Assembly (NCBI RefSeq): GCF_023278565.1
Contig: NC_064678.1
Coordinates: 4,402,001-4,466,000, forward strand
Length of the DNA: 64,000 bases
Direction of reading: 5' to 3'
Origin: Colletotrichum lupini
Lineage: Eukaryota > Ascomycota > Sordariomycetes > Glomerellales > Glomerellaceae
Positions 1-10,551 of the stretch are shown in pieces. The translations under genes and the position numbers were made by a program. The first letter of the stretch is position 1. Each line of letters opens with the position of its first letter. The notes under the pieces are model-generated. The model made no database searches and was not told the DNA's origin. It saw nothing but the letters and a program-made list of their open reading frames with translations.

Positions 1-250
1 TTTCGACATCCGAAATCCACTTTCCCTATCTAGACGTTTAAATGCCACCTTATTCTGGAGGGTGCTCCATTTTGGATTGAGTTTGTAAGTCACGTATTGT
101 CACATTAAAAAAGGTACGATCGTGTGAGGTTGATGAATCAATTCATCTCTACCTGCAGGACTATCTGGGGATATGCATTTTCGTGCAAGGGGTATCAAAT
201 TCCATCTGCGTCCTCAATCCTGCCATGCTCCACGCCAATTGGCGCTGGAT

Positions 251-860
251 TTAGTGCTGTTTGGCCTCGGCCTGCTTCTGTATGTCATGCTCGGCACCAC
301 GCTGCTGAGTCTTGCCTGTGTCGTGGAGACCCTCGTAGTGTGCCTGGCCAGCCTTGTCGCCGGTAAGGCCAGCGACAGCACCACCAATGGTGCCCTGGAC
401 ACGGTTGCCAATGCCAAAGGTATAATCGTTGAGCTGGCCCTTGGCCTCCTGCTCCTGGCCCTGGAGGTTCTGCTCACGACCTTGCTGCTTCAAGTTCTGT
501 AGCCACGCTGTCAGCTTGCTAGGTGCTTATGGAACAGGGAGTGGGATTTGTGAACAAGCTTACCTCGGAGCCGACAAGACCACCAACAGTCTCCTTAGCA
601 GAGCCGACGGTCTGGTTCCAGGAGCCGCCAGCACGATCGGGGTCGTCCTTGGTCACACCACCAGCGGTGGCAGTGAAGCCGGGAATCTTAGCAGTAGCGT
701 GTGAAGCATCGTGTTCGAGCTGTGCCTTGTCCTGCTTGGCCTCTCCCTTGTTCTGATCGGCAGTGCTGCCGGTAAGAGAGCCGAGGAGATTCTGGGCAGC
801 GCCAGTGGCAGAGTCGACGTACGACTTGAGGGTGGAAGTGTTGTCGTTGTTGGCAGCCAT
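251..860 (-). CDS. CsbD/Hmp1-like stress protein (mismatch and cruciform DNA-binding protein type)
   Basis: Two exons, 860-564 and 496-251, are joined across a 67-nt intron (GTAAGC donor, GCTGAC branch point, CTACAG acceptor) to give 180 aa. The protein is small, hydrophilic and rich in Gly, Ala, Gln, Lys and Asp. It contains repeated 'GSxxxTxGGLVG' and 'GNRVQGTIGGAVAGLTGDK' segments of the CsbD-like kind found in the fungal Hmp1 family. Ustilago Hmp1 is described as binding mismatched and cruciform DNA, and CsbD proteins are general-stress proteins in bacteria. No signal peptide or membrane segment is visible. The ATG at 860 has a good context (CCACC before it, G after it). The same frame stays open upstream to about 1547, but that stretch looks like leader or promoter sequence. 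The family call is fairly secure; the cellular role is inferred. Confidence 0.82.
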
Positions 861-2264
861 GGTGGATATTGTGTGGTTTGATTGCTCTGATGAGTCTGAT
901 TGATTAAGTAATGTGTAATGCTTGTAGGTTGCGTTTGATGGATGATGTGAATTGTTGATGTGGCAGAGGAAACATAGTGCTGTTGAGGAGGATGGATGGT
1001 ATTTATGAATGGAGAGAACCACGTCCAGACTCCTCCACTTTCTTAGGCAGGGAGCATGTGAATCGCCATTGTTCTGGCAACCGCGATGACATTTGCCAGA
1101 TGAAGCTGGAGGTGTGATGTCATTTTGGAGATGGTGCCTGTGGCTGCAAGAGCAGAGGAGGGGGCCACTTTGGGTCATTGTGGAGGACAAACGCGGGATG
1201 GAGGGGCAGCTTCGTACCCTGCGCACCTTCCATGATGTCATTTTGCGACTGCACGCCTTCCGGACTAACGACCACGCCATCGTCGCGGCGTCGCCCCTTT
1301 CCTCGTGCCCCCCTAATCCCCAAATTCCCAACACACTTTCAGGCTTCACGCTTTTCGTCTGGAAACATGAGACGCCCTGCATACTGCGTAAGGTAGGCCA
1401 TGTGAGCCCACAACAGACGTAATGAGGACTAGTCTGGACCTTCCCTCTCCGACACATTACCATTTGAGGAATGGTTGATGATGCACATCTTCCGCCCGCC
1501 TTGGCAAGAGCTGTCCCCCCAACTTGCAAGTTGCCAGACATGGCCATACCGCAACGACAACGCCTATCTGCCTGCCTCCCAGGTTGTCTATGCCATCGTG
1601 GTTGAGCAAGTAGGGTATCAGTATAGCATTCGTGCCGTAGGTAGTGCGAGCAAATTCATCCTTGCATTAGACCGCTGAAGAAGCCGGACAACCGGTGACA
1701 TTCCGCTTGCTTCATGTAGCTTGCTTACACTGATCGGCGGCTTGACACAACGCACTCTTGACATACTTGATGTTCCTGCAGAGAACCGTGGCACCTGAGG
1801 AATTATGTCAAGGCTTACACAAGGTATGCCAGACTGTCACTTGTAGGCGACACCGTCGGCTAGCACACGGAGCTTTCGCTTGCGTGTTTGTCCATAGCTC
1901 GAAGCTTCTCTATTGTGATTCATGCTGAGAGAAGTTCTTTTGTTGGGGTCGTTCACAACCGTAGTATACAGGCCAAATTCTTCATAAAAACAGCCGATTG
2001 CCGCCGTGCCGGCTCTTGCCGGCATCTGGTCTTTCCGACCAGTATCTCAACTCTCCGTAGTCCCCGATCCCAACTCCAATATCCCTGAGCAAAAACGAAA
2101 GGCTGGCTGTTAAGGTATCTCAAATGTGGGTTTTAATACAAGCTACTCCGGGTAAGAAAGACTCGGGTGTCTTCCTGCAAGATCCTCAACGGACTCACAA
2201 GGGTCGAGTGCTGAAGAGTGCAGGTGTTGATGGGCAGGTGTGCATCATGTCGAGCATACTGCCC
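861..2264. other. Gene-free stretch: CsbD-like promoter and NFS1 3' flank
   Basis: No convincing gene is present. The part next to 860 is the promoter and leader of the CsbD-like gene and holds the stress-type motifs listed separately. The part near 2265 is the 3' flank of NFS1. The open frames here have no recognisable protein features. Confidence 0.6.
1116..1314 (-). promoter_or_regulatory. Cluster of STRE-like (AGGGG/CCCCT) and CRE-like sites
   Basis: Four AGGGG or CCCCT cores lie at 1159-1163, 1202-1206, 1294-1298 and 1310-1314. A 12-nt direct repeat, GATGTCATTTTG, sits at 1116-1127 and 1234-1245 and resembles a bZIP/CRE half-site. They are 250-450 nt upstream of the CsbD-like start. AGGGG is the Msn2/4-type stress element in fungi. 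Its use here is inferred from the likely stress role of the gene. Confidence 0.35.
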
Positions 2265-3985
2265 TTAGTGCTGGCTCCACTGGATAGTGTTGAGGTCAAC
2301 ACCCTCCTGCACCAACTCCCAAAGCGGGCTCAGCTCGCGCAAGAAGTCGACTCTCTCCTTGACTGCCTTGAGAACGTAGTCAATCTCCTGCTCGGTGGTG
2401 AAACGGCCAATACCGAATCTGATACTGCTGTGGGCGCTCTCATCGCTATTACCCAAAGCACGAAGAACGTAACTGGGCTCCAGAGAAGCAGAGGTGCAGG
2501 CACTGCCAGAAGACAGCGCGATGTCCTTCAAGGCCATCAGGAGAGACTCGCCCTCAACATAGGCGAACGAAACGTTGACACATCCAGGGTAGAAGTGCTC
2601 AGGGTCGCCGTTCTGGGTGGTGTGCTCCAGCGACAACAAGCCATTGAGGAGTCTGTCAGACAAGAACTTGATACGCTTCGAGTCGTACTGATAAAACTGT
2701 TAGCTGCTGTGTATCGATGCAAGATACCATAAACAGAGCAGAAGGGTTAGGATAAGGTCAGACAGGTTGCTATTTTTCAACATGGACGTCCTTGTCACGG
2801 GACATTCAGAAAGCCATGCATGTAGGAGCGAATCATCATATGGGTAGGCTGGGCAAAGGGAACTGAATGAAACCTTGAACATACCTCCATTTCCTCGTAG
2901 GCGATGCGGCACGCCTCGCCGAAGCCAGCAATCAGCGGCGGTGCGAGAGTACCGCTTCGCAAACCTCTCTCCTGTCCACCTCCGCTGATGATAGGGTCAA
3001 GTCTGACTCTGGGCCGGCGGCGGACGTAGCAAGCTCCAATGCCTTTGGGGCCGTAGATCTTGTGTGAGGAGATAGACATCAAGTCGATGTTCATCTTGTT
3101 GACGTCCATGGGAATCTTTCCGACAGCTTGTGCAGCATCAGTGTGGAAGAATGTTTTCCTCTCGCGGCAAAGCTTTCCAATGGCCTCCAATGGCTGGATA
3201 ACTCCGATTTCGTTATTCACAGACATAATGCTGACGATGGCAGTATCCGGACGAATCGCTGCAGCTAGCTCATCCATGTCGATCAAGCCAGAGTTCTTGA
3301 CCGGGAGGTATGTAACTTCGAAGCCCTCATCTTGAAGATGGCGGCAGCTGTCAAGAACGCACTTGTGCTCCGTCTGCGAAGTGACAATGTGCTTCTTCTT
3401 TCCAGATCTGCCAAAGAACCTTGCGACTCCCTTAATGCTCATGTTGTTGCTCTCGGTGGCGCCACTCGTGAAAATAATTTCCTTGGGATCCGCACCGATA
3501 AGCTTCGCAATGTGGCCTCGAGCCTCCTCGACCGCTTCCTCACTTTCCCATCCGTATGCGTGCGTTCTCGAATGTGGGTTTCCGTAGATACCAGTCATGA
3601 ACGGTAACATGGCATCGAGGACGCGAGGGTCGACGGGAGTCGTGGCTTGCATGTCGAGATAGATGGGCCGCTGGCCCTCCTCCATCGTAGTGACTTGCTT
3701 CAGGACCTCAGCCATGGGGCTAACCATGACATTTGAGGCATCGGGAGACTTAGGGACAACATCGATGAAGTCTTTCTTGTCAAGCTTGATGGCCGTTTCG
3801 ATGTTAACCTGTGCATTATCACGTTTCGTTTCCGAGACGTATCTGCGCTGCTGAGATAATCTGTGGGTTGGCGCAACCGCCACCCTTGATAATGAGGAAA
3901 TGCCTCGTGAGGGAACACCCGGCACCTGCGTATAGCGGCAAAGGCGGCCTGCCTGCCTGAAGGCGGATGATGTGATGCTAGCCAT
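2265..3985 (-). CDS. NFS1: Mitochondrial cysteine desulfurase Nfs1
   Basis: Exons 3985-2885 and 2687-2265 are joined over a 197-nt intron (GTATGT donor, TATCAG acceptor) to give 507 aa, close to the 497 aa of the yeast enzyme. The enzyme is a PLP-dependent class V transaminase-fold protein that takes sulfur from cysteine and passes it to the Isu scaffold for Fe-S cluster assembly in mitochondria; it also feeds tRNA thiolation. The first 50 or so residues are rich in Arg and Ser and lack acidic residues, as in a mitochondrial presequence. The catalytic domain starts near residue 107 ([16 protein letters not shown]). Lys309 in [12 protein letters not shown] is the PLP Schiff-base lysine, His281 lies in FHTDAAQ, and Cys431 in [15 protein letters not shown] is the persulfide cysteine on the mobile loop. 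All key residues are present, so an active enzyme is expected. It is divergent from RVS167. Confidence 0.97.
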
Positions 3986-5091
3986 GATGTGTTTGATGTT
4001 GATGGCGTAGGGAAGAAGAGGGACGCGAGCTTCAGGGAGAGGAAAAGGAAAAGAGAAATTCTAGAAAGAGGAGAAGCTACCCTACTCAGGATGGGGATAG
4101 TTTTTTTTCGTGACAAATTGCATCGGAGACCGTCTCGGGGTCGGGGATAAACACACGGGCCGTGATTGGCCAGATCGGTGGGATGACGTTCCCTATTCAG
4201 CTGCAGTCCTTTTTGGGAGGCGGTTTCGGCTACGGCACCTGTCAGGACCGACACCCCCGAAAAAGCAGCAGCCCAAGATTGGGCCGCGCCTCGTAGGGTC
4301 AAGAAGCACAGGCGGGCGCGGCAGGGAAGCCGAAGGTTGCAAAGGGACTGTCCCTACCTGGACCTTACCTTCCTATGCCATGATGTGCCTTACCTAACAT
4401 GCCCTTACTCAAGGATGATTAGCTAAACAAAACGTAAACGGGCAGGCCTCCCAGGACTTGGACAAAGTGAATTGGGTCTTTGCTGAAATGCTGGATGCGG
4501 CCGGACTGGGGACGAGGATCTTTGCAGAGACGGGCTCTCGGAGTCGCCCTGCTCTTCCACCGCTTTCGCCGCGACCGAGCAACTGTATTCCACTTGCCTT
4601 TCTTCCTTTTGCATTGTTCAATTTCCCAAACCGAAGCTCCGAATATCCTCAAGTCCATCCCCTTCCTTCTCTCCAACCCTTTTCTGATATTCTTTTTCTC
4701 ATCCACAAATCGCAGCGTCATCATCGCGAAACATCTGTTTCCCACGTCGCAGTGCTCCGTTCTTCCCGCTGACCCCGCCAGGCACCTACTTTAGGTACCT
4801 TAGCTTCTGCATAGTAGCGCCTTAGCTCCTGTCTTTCGGCACCTCATGCGCCACAGCCAAGCGACACTGCGCAGAAGCTGACTGACACAGCCACGCCTAC
4901 GTCGTCACCAGCGACAATCAGGTTGCGAGAGCCCACACCTCATAAGGTTGGACGTCGAATACCCTCAACTTTCAAGCAGCGACGACCCTCGTCAGAACCT
5001 TCAGCCTACGATACCACCTTCTCTACCCTTTATTGGCACGAACTTTTCAAGTACCTAATCCGATACATCACCACCACAAAATCACCCCGCC
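3986..5091. other. Divergent intergenic region NFS1/RVS167
   Basis: This 1.1 kb region serves both genes and contains no convincing gene. It holds a CCAAT box near NFS1, a TTAGGTACCT motif at 4791-4800 and pyrimidine-rich tracts towards RVS167, as is common in fungal leaders. Confidence 0.6.
4165..4169 (-). promoter_or_regulatory. CCAAT box upstream of NFS1
   Basis: ATTGG on the + strand reads CCAAT in the direction of NFS1, 180 nt before its ATG. The CCAAT-binding complex with HapX controls iron and Fe-S genes in filamentous ascomycetes. A single pentamer is weak evidence by itself. Confidence 0.3.
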
Positions 5092-6570
5092 ATGAGCTTC
5101 CGGGGCTTCCAGAAAAGCGTCATTCGGGTACGTGTGTCCACTTAATGAGGGGTCCTCCCGTGCCTTCCGCGTGGTGACGTGAAGACGGAACACAAAAATT
5201 GGCTGACTATTGATCTCCTTTTCTCCACGACAAACAGGCGCCCCAGCAATTCAAGTCGCGCTTCAATATCGGCGAGCACACAAAGGATGCCGTCTACATC
5301 GATTCCGAGCGCAGATTTCAAGAGCTGGAAACCGAGACGAAGCGATTGCACGATGAGTCCAAGAAATACTTCGACGCCATCAACGGCATGCTCAGCCATC
5401 AGATCGAATTCAGCAAGGCCATGACCGAAATCTACAAACCCATTTCCGGTCGCATGTCGGATCCCGACAGTTTGGAGGTTCGCGGCAACCCCGAGGGTAT
5501 CCGCGCCTGCGAAGAGTACGAGGCCGTCGTCAAGGATTTGCAGGAGACTCTTGCGCCAGAGTTGGAGATGATAGAAAGTAGGGTTATTCGCCCAGCCAAC
5601 GAACTCCTCGATGTCGTCAAGGTCATTCGCAAGTCAGCAGCGAAGCGCGAACACAAGAAGCTCGATTACGACCGACACAGACAAACCTTGAAGAAGCTGC
5701 AGGACAAGAAGGATCGGAATGCCAAGGATGAAAAGGCTCTGTGGAAAGCGGAGAACGACGTGGAGCAGGCGACTCAGGAGTTCAACTACTTCAACGATCT
5801 TCTCAAGGAGGAACTGCCGCGCCTGTTTGCGCTCGAGCAACAATTCATCCAACCTCTCTTCCAGTCCTTCTACTACATGCAACTCAACATCTTCTATACG
5901 TTGCACGAGAAGATGCAACACTGCGACATCGGCTACTTCGACCTAACGCTCGACGTACTTGAGGCATTCCACAAGAAGCGAGGTGATATTCAAGAGCAGG
6001 CGGAGAAACTATCCATTGTGAAGTTCAAGACGACTGGTCAGAGACGTCCGGTAAAATACGGCGGCCGTCCCGCAATCGAGGGCAAGCCTCAACACCTGCT
6101 TACCGCTGGACCTTCTTCCTCCTCAGCTGCCTCCACAACCTCAGCAGCGCCCACAAAGTACGGTGGCTACACCAAGCAAGGAGAAACCGCCGACGCGAAC
6201 CCGCCGCCTCCATACTCTCCTCCGCCCACGAACGGAACTTCTGGCGGAGGACTCGCCGCTATTGCCGCAGCAAAGTCAAAGCCTCCTCCGCCCAAGCCCA
6301 AACCCAGCCGACTCAGCGGAGCGCCCGCGGCCGAACATGTCACCGCCTTGTATGACTACGCTGCACAAGCTGAGGGCGACCTGAGCTTCAGGACGGGCGA
6401 TGTCATCGAGATCATCAGCAGAACAAAGAACGAGAATGAGTGGTGGCAAGGTAGATTGAACGGAAAGACTGGGCAATTCCCAGGTGAGTTTTTGTCACCG
6501 GCCAGCACAAACTTGAATAGAGACAAAGACTAACTTTCTCCGCGCAGGGAATTACGTGAAACTGAATTGA
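5092..6570 (+). CDS. RVS167: BAR-SH3 endocytic protein Rvs167 (amphiphysin family)
   Basis: Three exons, 5092-5127, 5238-6483 and 6548-6570, give 434 aa. The first exon codes only 12 residues (MSFRGFQKSVIR), and the last completes the SH3 domain with NYVKLN. The unspliced frame would end instead in a non-SH3 tail at 6533, which supports the last intron. Residues about 13-230 form the helical N-BAR domain that senses and bends membranes. Residues about 235-375 are a Pro/Ser/Ala-rich linker with several PPPP stretches. The SH3 domain begins at about 376 with the ALYDYAAQ motif and includes EWWQGRLNGKTGQFPGNY. The family acts with Rvs161 in scission at cortical actin patches. Length and domain order fit Rvs167. 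Confidence 0.95.
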
Positions 6571-8471
6571 GTGGGAGCGACTAATAGAGACTCCCAACCC
6601 ACCAATAACGATCGACACCCGTGATCTTCACCCAAATACACTGTGCCGCAGAGGCACATTAATGAACAACTGCTAGGGCATCGAAAGGGAAGCGCGAAAT
6701 ACTTGCATTTGGGATCTTCGGCGTACGCAGAAGGGACTGCTCCATTATTTCGAGTCGGAAAACACTTGAGAGAGGAGCGAAGGCAAAGGGAGAGAAAATG
6801 AGGGAAACTTGGATGTAGGGGAAGGGAGGAGGGGTGGGAGAAAGGCTGAGGAGAGACGTCGCTTTGCTTTCACCCTGGGAGAAGTGTCCATGTGACACGA
6901 GTCTGTTGGTCGCCTCACTTTTATTTCTCCAGGTTTTCGGTGTAGAGAGACCGGCATCGGAGGCGGTGGCATAGCAAAGGATGGCCTTCTGATCCCATAC
7001 CTACTACGCCTTTTTCAAACGATTCTGCAATTGTTGTGTTGTCAAAAATCACAAGAGCTTTCTCAATTCTGTGAGCATCATCGGCGTGCTGTAAGTATTG
7101 CGTGATTCCACATGAGAGAGCTGGCCATTTGCTTTTTACTGGTTTGTACAGTTCCCAAATGTCTCGTATCAGAAGTACAGGGAGGCGGGGGAGACCCGAG
7201 AAATGAGGCTCACTCTCCTCTTGGTATTTCACCCCCTTTCCTTTGAGCCTCGACAAACATGTTCGCTTGCGGCTCAGCCTGCCTATAGCTTCATGTATGA
7301 TCCCGGCCGGCGGTGGTGTGAATGGCAAGTCTTTGAAGATTGAACAGTCCAGTCGTGGTCCAGGGCGCGCCCTTTTGCATTGTAATTTTCAATTTGAGAA
7401 ACAGGAGCCCTTTCGTAATCGGCAGGGTGCATAAACAGCACTGGGATATATATGCAAGTTGTCGAGGTCTGGTAGAATTATATTTACGTATGCATCTATA
7501 GGCTGCCGGCCAGCGTGACCTCTTCTTCCCCAGGAGCCCAATACCCATGGAAGCCTGTTGACCCCTGACTCCGAGGGTACCATTGCGTCTTTGGCTGGTC
7601 ATTAAGCCAGTCTCGGGGCTTGGGACATGCAGCTCGACCCTATCCACCCTTATGTTTTGGTTTGTCAAAGTGCAGGTTCGACGTGGGACAACGGGGCGAG
7701 GCTCCTTGGGTGAGGCGAGCAGCCTATCGACGGGTTCTGCCTCAATTGGTCTGCTGGTATTCACAACTCCGTCTTTGTATCGGCAATCGGCGGGAGAAAA
7801 CTGGCAGGGTAGGCTAGCTGTCGCTTTCCTGTGGGAAAAGCTTTGGGTAGTAAGATCTCAGAAGGAATATCAGCTCCTATGGTAGTATCGTCCAACGGGA
7901 GATCAGCTCCTGCTTAATCCCACACGCCAAGGATCGGCCTCTCACCTATCTCGCTGGCTAACTGATACCACTCGAAGTAACAAATATAAGATACGGAGTA
8001 ATTGATGAAGATAGATTTAGAACGGGGGTCGGGCTAGCTCGCTTATGGTGAGAGCCCCCTTGGTAGAAACCGGGGTACTCCGTAGGCAACTCTACACTAG
8101 AGTCCCCATCGTGCGAACCACATCCTTCCTGAGCGGGGTGAACAAGGGCTTTTGAGCAGAAAACAAGGCAGCCAACATCCATTCCCCTGTCCAAGTACAA
8201 AAGCAAAGAATCCAGGCGGACGCTACTGTGAAGCTCCAGCGGGCTGCCTGCAGTAACTAACGATAGAAGATGGCGTAGGTGTAGTTGTCGTCGGCCGAAA
8301 ATCTCCGTCCCACAACTTTTCGCGTCTTTTAATGGAGCAAAATACAAAATTTAATGCGGGATCGTCAGCTTGGTAACCCTGTTGAAAAAGTACCAGCATG
8401 AGATCTTGCCAGTGAGGGATGCTAGTAAGACGTCTAGAACGTTTGATAGAGCTGCCCGCGGCAGGCTCTCA
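6571..8471. other. Gene-free stretch between RVS167 and the F-box gene (convergent)
   Basis: Two convergent genes end here. Scattered open frames of up to about 157 codons exist on both strands, but none shows a recognisable motif or a good splice structure. I see no repeat or RNA gene. Confidence 0.55.
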
Positions 8472-10551
8472 TCAGCAACACCGGCACGGGACCGAGTGAT
8501 CCTTGCAAAACGCAAAGTTGAAACCAACAGGATTTTCAAGAGCAGATATGGGTTGTAAATATGCGGCCGAGGCTCTTCTTATCCAGGATGGCGCGTCTGG
8601 TCTGCCGATGCCCTCCTGCACGTTGGCAGATGTTTGTGACGGGTCAGGATTGAACCCTTCACTAAAGGAAGAGTTTCTCGAACCAGGAGCAGACACCGGC
8701 AGGGACTGCGGCGTAGGATAGGGCCCCGAATCTCTCGCATTGTCGCCTTCTGTCGCTTTGTGGTTGCAAGGTGGTCTTGTTGGGCCGCCAGGCCACCGAG
8801 CGAGTCCGGTGAGCTTAATGGAAGGGCCAAAACAGATGAAGACCAAAGGCCGTCTGGTTTGAGATCCCCTTTGCCCAATGGCGTACACCAAAGAGCGCTC
8901 ATCCATTACCCCCGAGATGTTACCGAATGTAGTCTGGCCTTTGGGATAGAGTATGTTATCCAATGCGTCAAGATGCACATTTCGTTGGCTCACGTCGACC
9001 TCTGGTGGCCACGATGAGATCTCGTTAGGCCTATGGGTCTGGTGGGAGACCTGAGCAGAAGTGTCAGCTGGTGACTCCTTCGGAACCCGGCCGGTTCCGC
9101 TCTGGGGGAAACGAGAAATTGAACGTATTTGCGGTCTTTGCGTAATCGATTCGGTAGCGACAGGATCGTTTACCAGGTCAATGAATGTCTCGCAAGACTG
9201 ATTATAAGAACGTATAAAGCATTGGCTTAATGTTATGGTCGGCGATGTTGAGCCGTCATCGCCTCTGTGAACGTAGGTTGTGTTCCCTTGCTTCTCCAAT
9301 GTGACTAACTTAGCAGACGAGCAGCGCGGGGTTGACATATAAACGGTTTGGTGTGTGTCAGCTTCGGTATCTCTTTCACCAGGGTCAGCGGGAGCGGCAA
9401 AAATTATCTCCTTTCGGTATGCTGTTCTCGCGCTGGAAGATTCGTTGACGAGCCATTCCCTTCGACATTCAAACACCGTGATGTTTCCCGTGACCAAGTC
9501 TTTCGCGAGCTGCAAAGTACTCCATCGATCATCTATCGGGCCGTCTTTGTGATCTCGCCTCAGCATAGACTCTTTCGACGCCAGCTGCATGTCTCCGGGC
9601 TGAGTACTGCCCACAGGCAACCGAAACCCGTAATAATACGATAGCGAATCCGTCTCGTATACTTCGAAACTGTTCAGGCTAGATAAGCCATAAAAATAGT
9701 CATCAATTATTTCGAAACAAACGGTCGTTCCGATGTCTGAACCAGCTAGGTCTTCGAGATCCAAGTGACCAGGTATCCACTGCTTGGTCTGTAGATCAAA
9801 TCGCCGTAGGACCCATCGTTTGAATCCATCATCCCCAGTCACCGAGTGAGTGCCGTAGTAGAGGTAGTTCTGGTTATTGCGTACAAATAGCTTGGAGGTT
9901 GACTCGAGACGTTGGGCTGTCAGAAGTGTCTTCTTCTCCAAGTTGATGACAACGAGGCGACTGTAACCTTCAGTCTTGGGTGGGCTGTAAAGACAAGACA
10001 ATACTCCATGGGCGAAGTATATTGGACGGAATTTGTACTTGCTGTTGGCGAGATTCGCCCCTGGAAAGGATTGGAGCAGCATTCGAGTATCGATGATGTC
10101 CTCCGAGTCCGATGAGGCATGCAGATTAAGGAGACGCAAAACCTCGTAACTTTCCGTATAACAAAGCGTGCCGTTGCAGTAGATGAAGTCAACTGCATGA
10201 GCGACCAGAGCTGTGGTGTATGGCTTGGCAGTGGCGATAGCGTCCCGAAGCTTGACCAGTCGCCGCAAGCAGCGAGCATAATGCTTAGAGGAGCGGGCAG
10301 CTAGGAAATCAGCTGAATACGGCGCATGAGTCTAAGCCACGAAGTCAGCGCGGCCCAGGGGTGATTACTGTTGTTGAAGCGATGCTCACCTCCAAAGCGG
10401 CCCGGCAAATATCATCATTGTCCACGAGATACCTGAATTGCTGGCAAACGAGACTTAAGTTGAATATGTCATGTAGATTCAAAGAATTTGCGATGTAGGT
10501 CATGATCTCGATAGGCAGCCTTTGCATTCTCGCACAGTCGACGGCTGCCAT
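8472..10551 (-). CDS. F-box domain protein
   Basis: Exons 10551-10390 and 10331-8472 are joined by a 58-nt intron (GTGAGC..TTAG) to give 673 aa. Residues about 9-45 (MQRLPIEIMTYIANSLNLHD, then FNLSLVCQQFRYLV) form an F-box, the Skp1-binding module of SCF ubiquitin ligases. The following roughly 350 residues hold recurring aromatic and hydrophobic strands (WVLRRFDLQTKQW, DYFYGLSSLNSFEVYETD), compatible with a beta-rich substrate domain, as in many expanded fungal F-box families. The last 200 residues are Pro/Ser-rich and low in structure. The target is unknown. The C-terminal end could be altered by an unrecognised intron, since nothing conserved anchors it. Confidence 0.8.
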
